64,000 nucleotides of DNA from Clostridiales bacterium (lineage in GTDB: Bacteria > Bacillota > Clostridia > Christensenellales > Borkfalkiaceae), in the NCBI GenBank assembly GCA_015069295.1, contig SVIW01000001.1, positions 337,249 through 401,248 of the forward strand, in the 5' to 3' direction. The translations under genes were made by a program, and so were the position numbers. Shown one piece after another: positions 31,126 through 39,432 of this stretch. Below the pieces are notes generated by a model, which had not been told where the DNA came from, did no database searches, and was given only the letters and a program-made list of their open reading frames with translations. Positions within the stretch are counted from its first letter, which is position 1; every line of letters begins with the position of its first letter.

Positions 31126-32232
31126 TTATTTGCTGTATTTTTTCACGATTTCCTGCATCTTAGGCAGTTGTCTTATCATATCCTTAGCCAAAACCAAATG
31201 GCATTTCGCGCGCACGAGATTTTGGTCGGGATAATGGATTTTGAAATATCGATCCCCGTTCAGATAATCGGTTAAAAAGCGCACCCCGCATTCCGCCGTC
31301 ATCGCAATCGCGCCAAGCGCCAACGAATCCCGTTCCGCGTCCGTAATCGAATCGCCGAGCATACCGACGAATCCCCGCGTAAACGCCTCGTATTTTTCCA
31401 AATCGATAGCGACCTTCTCCAAATCTTTTTCGTCCTCTTCGCCCGTGGACGCCGCCACGCGAATCGCGTCGCCGAAGTCAAAAGCAACGAGCCCCGGCAT
31501 TACCGTATCCAAATCAATAACGGACAAATGCTCTAACGTTTCCGAATCAAAAAGAATATTGCTGGTTTTCGTGTCGTTGTGGGTAACGCGCAAGGGTAAT
31601 ACCCCTTCTTTTTGCAGCTGATAAGGCTTTATCGCAACTTCCTCAATGCTTAAATAGCCCGCGATAACGTCCTGCACCGATTCCGCGCGATCAACGGCGT
31701 TTTCTTTTATCGCGTCTCGAAAAGCGTTATACCGCCGAATGGTGTTGTGGAAATGCGGAATGACGATGCTCAGCTTTTCCACGGGATAATCGGAAAGATA
31801 CAATTGAAATTCCCCAAACGCTTTTCCCGATTCCTCGATAACCTTTAAATTGTCCGTCTTTTCAAAGCAAACAGAATTGTTGATATAGCGACAACAGCGC
31901 CAAAAACCGCCGTCATCCATAAAGGTATAGTATTCTCCGGCTTCCGTTTTTGAATAATGCAATACGTTACGCTTTGCCGTGCCGTATTTTGCCTTAATCT
32001 TCGCGCGAATAAATTCGGTTACGGAAGAGATATTGTCCATTACGCTGATAGGGTCGCGGAAAACGTAGGTATTCACCCGTTGTAAGATATAATCTTTCAG
32101 TTCACCGTCTCGAAAAAAGTACACCCTATACGTCGTATTGATATGCCCGCTGTTGACGACTTCAAAAAAACGATATTCCCCTTGAAGCCCAAAACGGTCG
32201 CACACTTCTCTAATTTGCTTTTCCACGTTCAT
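31126..32232 (-). CDS. NahK-like sugar 1-kinase (APH fold)
   Basis: A 368-aa phosphotransferase with the aminoglycoside-kinase fold. It matches the N-acetylhexosamine 1-kinase pattern: SGHINTTYRVYF, YILQRVNTYVFRDP near residue 48, FGEFQLYLSDY, IPHFHNTIRRYNAF, the catalytic RVTHNDTKTSNILFD near 215, VIDLDTVMPGLVAFDFGDAIR near 240, and AMTAECGVRFLTDYLNGDRYF. NahK phosphorylates GlcNAc or GalNAc at C1 in the lacto-N-biose/galacto-N-biose pathway. No lnpA, galT or galE is adjacent here, so the substrate may differ. It has its own sigma-A promoter. This is not an antibiotic-resistance gene by motif. Confidence 0.8.
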   Translation of the reverse strand: MNVEKQIREVCDRFGLQGEYRFFEVVNSGHINTTYRVYFFRDGELKDYILQRVNTYVFRDPISVMDNISSVTEFIRAKIKAKYGTAKRNVLHYSKTEAGEYYTFMDDGGFWRCCRYINNSVCFEKTDNLKVIEESGKAFGEFQLYLSDYPVEKLSIVIPHFHNTIRRYNAFRDAIKENAVDRAESVQDVIAGYLSIEEVAIKPYQLQKEGVLPLRVTHNDTKTSNILFDSETLEHLSVIDLDTVMPGLVAFDFGDAIRVAASTGEEDEKDLEKVAIDLEKYEAFTRGFVGMLGDSITDAERDSLALGAIAMTAECGVRFLTDYLNGDRYFKIHYPDQNLVRAKCHLVLAKDMIRQLPKMQEIVKKYSK

Positions 32233-32311
32233 ACTAAGCCCTTTTACTTTCCCCTAATGTAGTTTAACTTTTCGCTATATCTTCCTAATCCTTACGACCA
32301 ATAGTACGTTT

Positions 32312-32340
32312 ATTATATCATATGCAAAAAAACTTGTCAA
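32312..32340 (-). promoter_or_regulatory. Promoter of the NahK-like gene
   Basis: On the minus strand TTGACA (32335-32340) and TATAAT (32312-32317) are exactly 17 bp apart. It overlaps the start of the ORF-track version of the divergent deacetylase gene, an argument for the later deacetylase start. Confidence 0.85.
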
Positions 32341-32414
32341 GTCTTTTCAAGTTTTTGTTTCTCCTTTCCAAAAAAAAGCGCATAACCGCCTATTATTTAC
32401 AAATACTCCTTTAT

Positions 32415-33287
32415 ATGAACACGACGTTTTTTAAACCGTTTTTTCTTTTCAACGCAACCCTGCTAGTCTCCTTTTGCGCGTGCAGCCCAAAATCAAATAT
32501 TGAAAGCAGTTCTATTCCCCAGCAGAATATAACGCAAAACGAAGGAGTTTCCGATGCGGAAAACGAAATATCTTCCCCTCCCCTTCTTCCTGCGGAAACG
32601 GATATTTGGGACGTTTCCGACGTCGATATATCGGAAATCGCGCCCGATAAAAAATTGATTTCCTTCACCTTCGACGATTCCCCCTCGCGCAGCTTGGAAA
32701 ATATTTTGTCCGTCTTCGCCTCCTTTAACGAGGAAAATCCCGATTGCAAAGCAAGCGCCACCCTGTTTTGCAACGGTTATCTTTTCGACGCGCAAAACGC
32801 CCACCTTTTAACCGCCGCCTGCGCCTTGGGCTTCGAGCTGGGAAACCACACGCAATCCCACAAAGACTTGACCACGTTGGACGAAGAAAAGCTGCGAAGA
32901 GAAATTGACCAAACGGATATTCTGCTTTCTAAAATCGACGGAAAGCCTCGGCATCTCTTACGCGCGCCCTTTGGAAAGGCAAACGACGAGGTAAAAGCCT
33001 GCTCTCCCGTTCCGTTAATCGATTGGACGATTGACACCATCGATTGGACGGGCGTCTCTGAGGACGCCATTTACCGCGCCGTCTTTGACAACCGTTTTTC
33101 GGGCGCAATCGTGTTAATGCACGACGGATATCAGCATACCGTAGACGCGTTGAAACGGCTTTTACCCGATTTAAAAGCGGACGGATATCAAGTCGTTTCC
33201 GTTTCAAAAATGGCAAAAGCGCACGGCTGTAACTTACAAAAAGGCAAGCACTACATTCGCGCGCGCAAACAAAATTCTTCTTCCTAA
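32415..33287 (+). CDS. Polysaccharide deacetylase, membrane-anchored
   Basis: A 290-aa NodB-type carbohydrate esterase family 4 protein. Motif 1 is ISFTFDDSPS (catalytic base and metal Asp), motif 2 GFELGNHTQSHKDL (two metal His), motif 3 LLRAPFGKAND, motif 4 DWTIDTIDW and motif 5 GAIVLMHDG, so it looks active. A hydrophobic N-terminus with FCAC suggests export, perhaps as a lipoprotein, followed by a Ser/Asn/Glu-rich linker to about residue 75. The likely substrate is peptidoglycan or another extracellular glycan. The ORF track begins 31 codons earlier, inside the divergent promoter; neither start has a clear Shine-Dalgarno site, so the N-terminus is uncertain. Confidence 0.82.
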   Translation: MNTTFFKPFFLFNATLLVSFCACSPKSNIESSSIPQQNITQNEGVSDAENEISSPPLLPAETDIWDVSDVDISEIAPDKKLISFTFDDSPSRSLENILSVFASFNEENPDCKASATLFCNGYLFDAQNAHLLTAACALGFELGNHTQSHKDLTTLDEEKLRREIDQTDILLSKIDGKPRHLLRAPFGKANDEVKACSPVPLIDWTIDTIDWTGVSEDAIYRAVFDNRFSGAIVLMHDGYQHTVDALKRLLPDLKADGYQVVSVSKMAKAHGCNLQKGKHYIRARKQNSSS

Positions 33288-33290
33288 CGA

Positions 33291-33320
33291 AAAAAAAGAG
33301 GCGTTCGCCTCTTTTTGTTT
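33291..33320. terminator. Bidirectional terminator between deacetylase and esterase
   Basis: AAAAAGAGGC pairs with GCCTCTTTTT around GTTC, between two convergent genes. A-rich and T-rich flanks allow use from either side. Confidence 0.88.
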
Positions 33321-33322
33321 TC

Positions 33323-34153
33323 TTAAAACGGTTCTTTTACGTAGCGATGGAAAAATTCGATACAGTCGTTTACCCAGCGCGCCGCTTTTTGCGTTTCTCC
33401 CATTTGCGTACAAATTTCTTTATCGCCAACGGACAACCCGTGCCGCCCCGTAGGATAGATATGCAGCTCGTAAGAAATCCCCTGCTTATCCAACGCCCAA
33501 GCGTACCGAATGGAATTATCCGTAGGCACAAGCTCGTCTTCTGCCGTCGCCCAAATAAAGGCAGGCGGCGTATCTTTATTGGCCGCTTCGTCCAAATTCA
33601 ACGTCTTTAAAAGCTCCGTTTTCGCCTCGTCCGTATATCCGTCGAGCAGATTTTCAAACGAAGAGAAATGCCCGTGTATACTGGAAATAACGGGATAACA
33701 AAGCCCCGTCGCCGTAGGCTTACAATCAAGCTCTACCCCCGCTTTTTGCGAAACGTTTTGATGTTCTACCGCAAGGTTACCCGTCAAGTGCCCGCCCGCA
33801 GAAAAACCAATCACGAAAACCTCGTCGGGGTTTACGCAAAACTCCTCCGCGTGCTTTTTAACGTAATCCACCGCGCAAGAAAGCTCGAAAAGCTGTTCGG
33901 GATAACGAACCTTATCCGGAGCGCAAAGATAGGTCAAAACGAAGGTCTGAAAGCCTTTCGCCAAAAACTGCGCAGCCACAGGCTCGCCCTCGCGCTTGCT
34001 GACCATACCGTATCCGCCGCCGGGAACAACGATTACCGCAGGACGTTTCCAATCCGTCTCAATATCAAACGGCATATCCATTAAAATACACTGTAAAACA
34101 CCGCCCTGCAAAAAGGAATAGTTATCTTTTAAATTTACCGAATACGCCTTCAT
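33323..34153 (-). CDS. Alpha/beta hydrolase, acetyl esterase-like
   Basis: A 276-aa alpha/beta hydrolase. It shows the oxyanion motif VVPGGGYGMVSKREG near residue 44, the nucleophile elbow GFSAGGH near 115, an acid in ATAEDELVP near 205 and the catalytic histidine in PTGRHGLSVGD near 240. The pattern resembles xylan acetyl esterases and related carbohydrate esterases (BD-FAE type); there is no signal peptide, so it acts in the cytoplasm. It lies 8 bp after lysC on the same strand but is functionally unrelated; next to it are two other carbohydrate-related genes. Confidence 0.8.
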   Translation of the reverse strand: MKAYSVNLKDNYSFLQGGVLQCILMDMPFDIETDWKRPAVIVVPGGGYGMVSKREGEPVAAQFLAKGFQTFVLTYLCAPDKVRYPEQLFELSCAVDYVKKHAEEFCVNPDEVFVIGFSAGGHLTGNLAVEHQNVSQKAGVELDCKPTATGLCYPVISSIHGHFSSFENLLDGYTDEAKTELLKTLNLDEAANKDTPPAFIWATAEDELVPTDNSIRYAWALDKQGISYELHIYPTGRHGLSVGDKEICTQMGETQKAARWVNDCIEFFHRYVKEPF

Positions 34154-34161
34154 AAGCTACC

Positions 34162-35487
34162 TCAATTAAAAAACTCGTTATACGTCGCGCGCAAACACGC
34201 CTCGTAATCGTCGTTTCGAATCCCAACGATGATACTCAACTCGTTTGAACCTTGGTCAATCATATTGACGTTGATACCCGCGTTTGACAGCGCCTTGAAA
34301 AGACGGGCAGAAATACCGACGTTTCTCGCCATACCGTGCCCTACCGTCGCCACCAACGCAATATCGTCGTGCACGATGAGTCTATCGGGAGTCGCCACCT
34401 CGGCAATTTCCGCAATCACCTCGTCAAGCACCCCGTTTTTCAAAAACTGATTTTCAATAATCAAAGACATCGTATCGACGCTGGAAGGCAAATGTTCAAA
34501 AGAAATCCCCCGTCTTCCGATAACGTCCAAAACTCTTCTAACGTAGCCGACCTCTTCGTTCATAAAGGATTTTTCAATGGTAATCGAAGTAAAATCCTTT
34601 TTCCCCGCAACCCCGGTAACCACGTAGCTACGCACGCCGCGCGATTCCGTTTTTACGATATACGTACCCTTGTCTTCGGGACGGAAAGTGTTGCAAATAC
34701 GAATGGGAATCCCTGCGCTGCGCACGGGAAAAATCGATTCGCTATGTAATACGTTTGCGCCCATATACGAAAGTTCTCGAAGCTCTTGATAGGTAAGTTC
34801 GGGAATCCATTTCGGCGATTGAATAATGCGAGGATCGCAAGCGTAAAAACCGCTGACGTCCGTCCAGTTTTCATACAGCGAAGCCATCACGGATCTTGCC
34901 ACGATTGAACCGGAAATATCGCCGCCGCCCCGCGAAAAAGTTTTTACTTTTCCGTCTGCGCCCAAGCCGTAAAAGCCGGGAATTACCGCGCGGGGATATT
35001 TCGACAATACCTTTTCCCCAAGCTCGAAAGTCTTTTCCTGATCCAAAATTCCGTCTTTATTAAAACGCACGAATTCGGTTGCGTCCACGAACGGAACGTC
35101 CAAAACCGCCGCCATAATTTTAGCCGCCAAAAACTCGCCGCGAGAAGCGCAATAATCCCTGCCCGCGCCGTTTACGATTTCTTTTTCCGCTTCGTCCAAG
35201 CCCTCGCTAATACGCAAATCCTTGCCGATTTCCGCCTCGATATTGGTAAAACGAACGCGGATTTTTCCAAAGGTTTCTTGAAACGCCGCAAGGTTTCCCG
35301 CCTCGATTTCATCGGCGCACTTGTATAACAAATCGGTTACTTTAATATCCCCGCTAAAACGTTTTCCCGGCGCGGAAACCACCACGTAACGCCGCTCCGT
35401 ATCCGCCTTTACAATCTTAGCGGCGGAAAGAATAACGTTTCCGCTTGCCATCGACGTACCGCCGAATTTACACACCTTTACTCCCAT
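34162..35487 (-). CDS. lysC: Aspartate kinase
   Basis: Aspartate kinase phosphorylates aspartate, the entry step to lysine, threonine, methionine and diaminopimelate. The 441-aa protein has KVCKFGGTSMASG at the start, VVSAPGKRF, FSRGGGDISGSIVARSV near residue 205, and two C-terminal ACT domains (TSITIEKSFMNEEVGYVRRVLDVI; TVGHGMARNVGISARLFKALSNAGINVNMIDQG) that bind feedback inhibitors. ATG at 35487 follows GGAG at 5 nt, replacing the slightly longer ORF-track start. It lies 49 bp downstream of the cdaA-coupled microgene. Confidence 0.95.
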   Translation of the reverse strand: MGVKVCKFGGTSMASGNVILSAAKIVKADTERRYVVVSAPGKRFSGDIKVTDLLYKCADEIEAGNLAAFQETFGKIRVRFTNIEAEIGKDLRISEGLDEAEKEIVNGAGRDYCASRGEFLAAKIMAAVLDVPFVDATEFVRFNKDGILDQEKTFELGEKVLSKYPRAVIPGFYGLGADGKVKTFSRGGGDISGSIVARSVMASLYENWTDVSGFYACDPRIIQSPKWIPELTYQELRELSYMGANVLHSESIFPVRSAGIPIRICNTFRPEDKGTYIVKTESRGVRSYVVTGVAGKKDFTSITIEKSFMNEEVGYVRRVLDVIGRRGISFEHLPSSVDTMSLIIENQFLKNGVLDEVIAEIAEVATPDRLIVHDDIALVATVGHGMARNVGISARLFKALSNAGINVNMIDQGSNELSIIVGIRNDDYEACLRATYNEFFN

Positions 35488-35536
35488 AAAAACTCCTTTC
35501 ACGAACGTCCGTCCGCTGCTTTCTTCTATTCTCTCT

Positions 35537-35641
35537 TTATACGTTTAACGCCAAAACGATCAAAAGCGCCAGCCCCAAACAAATGACTTTAATCCAAAAT
35601 TTCGAAATGAACAAGTTCTTTAAAAATCTACCGAATTTCAT
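35537..35641 (-). CDS. 34-aa membrane microprotein translationally coupled to cdaA
   Basis: Not in the ORF track. Its ATG overlaps the cdaA TGA (ATGA), with GGAGGT just upstream inside cdaA. The product, MKFGRFLKNLFISKFWIKVI then CLGLALLIVLALNV, is a basic amphipathic start plus one transmembrane helix. In Firmicutes cdaA is usually followed by cdaR, a YbbR-domain regulator that begins with such a basic-TM segment. Here only that segment remains, so this may be a reduced CdaR anchor or an unrelated microprotein. The 4-bp overlap and strong ribosome binding site make translation likely. Confidence 0.65.
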   Translation of the reverse strand: MKFGRFLKNLFISKFWIKVICLGLALLIVLALNV

Positions 35642-36513
35642 CTGTTACCTCCACTGCGCTTTTTATCCGTCAACGGCATATCCTGCCAATAATAATCTTT
35701 CAACGCGTCCATCAGCATATCGTAATCGGCATAGCGTACGACGTTCCCCTGCTTGACGATAGAAATAATCCCCGTTTCTTCGGAAACCACCAGCGAAATA
35801 ACGTTTGCCACTTCCGTAATCCCGATCGCCGCGCGGTGGCGCGTGCCGTATTCTTTGGGATAGCTCGTCTTCTGCGTCAAGGGCAAGAAACAGCCCGCCG
35901 CTTGGATTTTATGCCCGTGGATAATCAGCGCCCCGTCGTGTAACGGCGCCTTGGGGAAGAAAATCCCTTCGATTAGCTGCGTAGACACCTCTGCATCAAT
36001 TCCAACCCCGCTTTGCAATACCTGCTTGGGAAGGCTGCCTTTGGATAATACAATCAGCGCGCCAACGTTGTTTTTCGACATATTTTGCAACGCCTTCACG
36101 ATATTGGCAATACAACGCTCGGTATCCGCCTGCGAACGGATTTCCGTACCGCCGCCCAAGCTCTTTTCCGTGCCCGTCGGCTTTTGCGTATGCACGTCCC
36201 AAAACATCTTCTTGACCTCGACGGCAAACAAAATTAAAAGCGCCGCCGAAACGAACAACACGTACAACAATAAGGTCTGCGACGTCATAATACCGCTGTC
36301 GAAAACGCGCATCGCCACGCCCGCGACAATCAACAACCAATACACCACCATCAGCTTGGTCGCGTCGTTATCCCGCAAAACCTTCGACACAAAAAAAACG
36401 ACCGTAAACAACAGAACGATTTCCATTGCAAACAGCACTCCAAAGGAGTTGAAAAACGCGTTTATCTTTTCCAACAACGTGGAAAATTGCACGCTCAACG
36501 CCAAAGTTCCCAT
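35638..36513 (-). CDS. cdaA: Membrane diadenylate cyclase CdaA
   Basis: CdaA makes c-di-AMP from two ATP, a second messenger for potassium, osmolyte and cell wall control. The 291-aa protein has about three N-terminal transmembrane segments (residues 20-95) and the DAC domain with the essential motifs LHDGALIIHGHKI and GTRHRAAIGITE. ATG at 36513 is preceded by GGGAGG; the longer ORF-track start adds an arginine-rich stretch that looks non-coding. The usual partner cdaR is missing and glmM is not adjacent; a 34-aa microgene follows with overlap. Confidence 0.95.
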   Translation of the reverse strand: MGTLALSVQFSTLLEKINAFFNSFGVLFAMEIVLLFTVVFFVSKVLRDNDATKLMVVYWLLIVAGVAMRVFDSGIMTSQTLLLYVLFVSAALLILFAVEVKKMFWDVHTQKPTGTEKSLGGGTEIRSQADTERCIANIVKALQNMSKNNVGALIVLSKGSLPKQVLQSGVGIDAEVSTQLIEGIFFPKAPLHDGALIIHGHKIQAAGCFLPLTQKTSYPKEYGTRHRAAIGITEVANVISLVVSEETGIISIVKQGNVVRYADYDMLMDALKDYYWQDMPLTDKKRSGGNR

Positions 36514-36637
36514 AGTCGCCTCCCTTTCTCGTTCGCTTTCACGTACGCGCACGTGCGCACGTTATATAGTGAACGGATTCCGTCAGTATTATTATATAAA
36601 AAAACGTTATAAAAATAAAGTGTTTTAGCAAAAGTTT

Positions 36638-37654
36638 TTACTTTTTTTCAAAAAAGAGTTGCATCGTTACCGATTTTAACGCCGCGTCCGAGGTCAATTC
36701 GCCGCATTTTATCCCGCTTATCGCCCCGTAAACCGTTTGATAAGCAGAAAGCAGCCCCGTTTTTGTAAACTTCGCCGCTTGCTCGCGGTTTTTCTTAACG
36801 GGATATTCTTTCATTCCCAAGGCGATTGCCACCTCTCTGTCGCTCCCCTTACAAACGGAAACCTCGTACAAGCCCTTAAAATAAGACGCCAACGAAGAAA
36901 GCAGGGCAGTTTCGTTAAAACCGCGGCTCGTAAGCTCTTTTATGATTTTCATATATTCCGAATAATTTTTACGCGCCAGCGCGTTCGCAAGCTCGAAAAT
37001 CTTATAATCGGCGTCAGGGTATACGAGCAAGTCAACCAACTCGTCGGTAATCCGTTCAAGCTTTTGCGCCTCGCAATAAGAAAGCAGTTTCTCCGTTTCC
37101 TTTGCCACGCGGGACATATCCCCTACGCAATAAGAAACGATTTTCCCGCAAGTAATTCCGTCCGCGTACACCCCCGCGCGCTTGCAGGTAAGGTATATCC
37201 ATTTTTTTATCGTTTCCTCGTCCGATCTTGCGCAATCGACGTAAGTAACGCTCGGTTTTTTAGACAAATCCGCGCCGCCCTTCTCTCCGTCTTTCGTCTT
37301 TTTCGCCTTAGAGGTGTTGACAATCATCAAAATCGTGTGCGTCGAGGGCGTTTCAAACAAAGGCTTTATATACTGCTCGTAATCCTTCTCGCTGGGGTAA
37401 AACTCGGTTATTTTAACGAAACGCTTTTGACTGATAAAAGGAAAACAACGCACGGCGTCCGCCAACGCTTTCAATTTCTCCCCTTTCAACGCCCCTCCGT
37501 CAAAGGAAACGTAATCGAGGGTAGGCTCTTGCAAAAAGCGCTCTTTTAAAAGGGCAAAGCCCTTTTCGTGAAAATAGACTTCCTCGCCCTCGAAAAGGTA
37601 AATTGGACAGGCGCCGTTTTCGTCCGTGAACTTTTTAAATTCGACGTATTTCAT
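36638..37654 (-). CDS. holA: DNA polymerase III delta subunit (clamp loader)
   Basis: HolA opens the sliding clamp in the DnaX clamp loader. The 338-aa protein reads IYLFEGEEVYFHEKGFALLKERF near residue 17, FISQKRFVKITEFYP, and the C-terminal FNETALLSSLASYFKGLYEV and KNREQAAKFTKTGLLSAYQTVY patterns of the HolA/YqeN family. The delta subunit lacks a working P-loop, as expected. It follows comEC, the comEC-yqeN order of Bacillus, and has its own promoter in the gap. The ATG at 37654 is 7 nt from GGGGAGG; the ORF-track TTG is too close. Confidence 0.93.
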   Translation of the reverse strand: MKYVEFKKFTDENGACPIYLFEGEEVYFHEKGFALLKERFLQEPTLDYVSFDGGALKGEKLKALADAVRCFPFISQKRFVKITEFYPSEKDYEQYIKPLFETPSTHTILMIVNTSKAKKTKDGEKGGADLSKKPSVTYVDCARSDEETIKKWIYLTCKRAGVYADGITCGKIVSYCVGDMSRVAKETEKLLSYCEAQKLERITDELVDLLVYPDADYKIFELANALARKNYSEYMKIIKELTSRGFNETALLSSLASYFKGLYEVSVCKGSDREVAIALGMKEYPVKKNREQAAKFTKTGLLSAYQTVYGAISGIKCGELTSDAALKSVTMQLFFEKK

Positions 37655-37689
37655 CGTCAAGCCTCCCCGCCCAAATTTTCTATAAGGAC

Positions 37690-37718
37690 ATTATAACATC
37701 TTTTTTTGAAAAAGGCAA
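37690..37718 (-). promoter_or_regulatory. Promoter of holA
   Basis: On the minus strand TTGCCT (37713-37718) and TATAAT (37690-37695) are 17 bp apart, in the gap between comEC and holA. A TTTCCCGTAT/ATACGGGAAA stem overlaps the comEC stop codon just upstream (37732-37755). Confidence 0.75.
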
Positions 37719-37743
37719 GAGTATTTTTCTCTTTCCCGTATTA

Positions 37744-39414
37744 TTATACGGGAAAATTAATAACGAGTATAATCGTGAAAAAAGCCGCAAAGCACAGCAG
37801 AGCAAAATATCTGCGCCACCTTTTCGATACGTTCCATTTATCGGAAAGAAAAGTTCCGCCCAAATAATAGCAAATTACGCCGCCGGCAGGCACGGAAATA
37901 CCGCGGATTGCAAACGAGGAAAACTCGGTCGCCTCAAACAAAAGCAAAAGCGCCGACCAAAGAACGGACGGCAAGTATAAAATTACGCCCGCCCAAGCCG
38001 TCGGTAATAAACAGGCAAGCCAAACCGCCGCCAGCAAGAAAGCAAATCCCGCGCTGAGTATCGGCACGAAAAGGAAATTGAGCAGCAATCCCCAACCCGA
38101 AAGATAGCCGTAAGCGTTTAGAAGTACGGGCGCCGTAGCAATTTGCGCCGCCAACGTTATCGATATCGTGGAAATAGTCGCCTTTACCAGCCGTTCCCCA
38201 ATCGTCGGCGGCAAAGTATCCCCGTGCTTTAACATCGCAAGCTCGGACGGAGTATATTTCCTTGGAAAGCGTTTTTTCACTCTTGCATAGCCTTCGTCGC
38301 ATACCTGCCTTATCGGTCTTTGCAAAAACGCGATTCCCAAACAAGCCGAAAAGGAAAGCTGAAAGCCAACCTCAAACAACGCCGCGGGCGAAATTGCCAA
38401 GACGACGATTCCCGCCAAACCGAGCGATTCGAGAAAATCCGTTTTTAAAAGGGCAAGCTTGGAGGCGTAAGCGAAAAGACAAATCACCATAGCGCGTACC
38501 ACCGAATCGGAAAACCCGCAAATCCCCGCGTAAAAAACCAACGTCGTCGACAACAGCAAAAATCTTACCAACTTAGGCAAGCCCCGAAAAATCGTTTTCT
38601 TGAAGAGCGTCAAGCAAAAAGCGTACAACGCCCCGACGTGCAGCCCAGACACGGCGAAGACGTGCGCAATTCCGCCGTAGCGAATATTTTCAAGCAATCC
38701 GCTCTCTATTTTCGACGAATCGCCCAAAAGCGCCGCTACGCTAACGTCAGCGGGCGTTTCGTCCATCCCTGCGTAAATCACCTCTTCCATACGATTGCGT
38801 ACGCTGGAAAAAAGATTAAACTCTTCCCCTATACGGACGCAGCTTTCGACGTCGTTAAACGAAAAGCAAATTTTATCGCCAATCTCTTTCGCGCGAAATC
38901 CGTAACGGTCAAAATATTCCGTATCCGTAGAGACGAGTCCGCGCAGTAAAAGCTTGTCTGATAAACGGACGTTTTCACAATACGAGGCGGGCAGGTACGC
39001 ATTCATCCTTCCGTCTACCTGCGTTTCGCCGATAATTAAATCGTCCAAAACCAAGCTTATTATCTCCCCGTTTTCCCGTCTTTCCACCACCGTAGCCACC
39101 ACGTACGTTTCCTCGTGATAATAGGGCTGATTTTTAAAATCTCGTAACTGCAAAGAAAAGGACATCGTGCCCGCCGCAAACGACGCAAGCAACAAGGCTA
39201 CGCGTATAAATTTCTTAAAAACCATCTCTTTGTTTGGACAAAAGAAAAACGGCGTCCCCGCCAACGGCAGCAATAAAAACAACCACCACGCGGAAACTCC
39301 GTTAAACTTATGCAAATAATAAAAAAGTATTCCAAAACAGAACGACGAAGCGGAGAAGAAAAGAGGACGAAAATTAAACAGCTTGTCCATTATCTTCTCC
39401 GTCCCTTTTAACAT
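37744..39414 (-). CDS. comEC: ComEC/Rec2 channel protein without the metallo-beta-lactamase domain
   Basis: ComEC forms the inner membrane channel for DNA uptake in natural transformation. The 556-aa chain has the N-terminal OB-like domain (residues 80-190) and the polytopic Competence domain, with the signature HVFAVSGLHVGALYAF near 240 and GFSDSVVRAMVICLFAYASK. It ends in transmembrane segments near 550. Full-length ComEC (about 750 aa) continues with a metallo-beta-lactamase-like domain that may degrade the non-transported strand; this one does not, and no such ORF follows. An ATG at 39390 is an alternative start with GGAG 6 nt away. Confidence 0.88.
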   Translation of the reverse strand: MLKGTEKIMDKLFNFRPLFFSASSFCFGILFYYLHKFNGVSAWWLFLLLPLAGTPFFFCPNKEMVFKKFIRVALLLASFAAGTMSFSLQLRDFKNQPYYHEETYVVATVVERRENGEIISLVLDDLIIGETQVDGRMNAYLPASYCENVRLSDKLLLRGLVSTDTEYFDRYGFRAKEIGDKICFSFNDVESCVRIGEEFNLFSSVRNRMEEVIYAGMDETPADVSVAALLGDSSKIESGLLENIRYGGIAHVFAVSGLHVGALYAFCLTLFKKTIFRGLPKLVRFLLLSTTLVFYAGICGFSDSVVRAMVICLFAYASKLALLKTDFLESLGLAGIVVLAISPAALFEVGFQLSFSACLGIAFLQRPIRQVCDEGYARVKKRFPRKYTPSELAMLKHGDTLPPTIGERLVKATISTISITLAAQIATAPVLLNAYGYLSGWGLLLNFLFVPILSAGFAFLLAAVWLACLLPTAWAGVILYLPSVLWSALLLLFEATEFSSFAIRGISVPAGGVICYYLGGTFLSDKWNVSKRWRRYFALLCFAAFFTIILVINFPV

Positions 39415-39432
39415 TCTCTTTTCCTCTTTCGT

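Noticed and set aside
31126-32232. Aminoglycoside resistance phosphotransferase
   Set aside because: The HNDTK and IDLDT motifs and the flanking signature match N-acetylhexosamine 1-kinase much better. Sharing the fold is not evidence of resistance.
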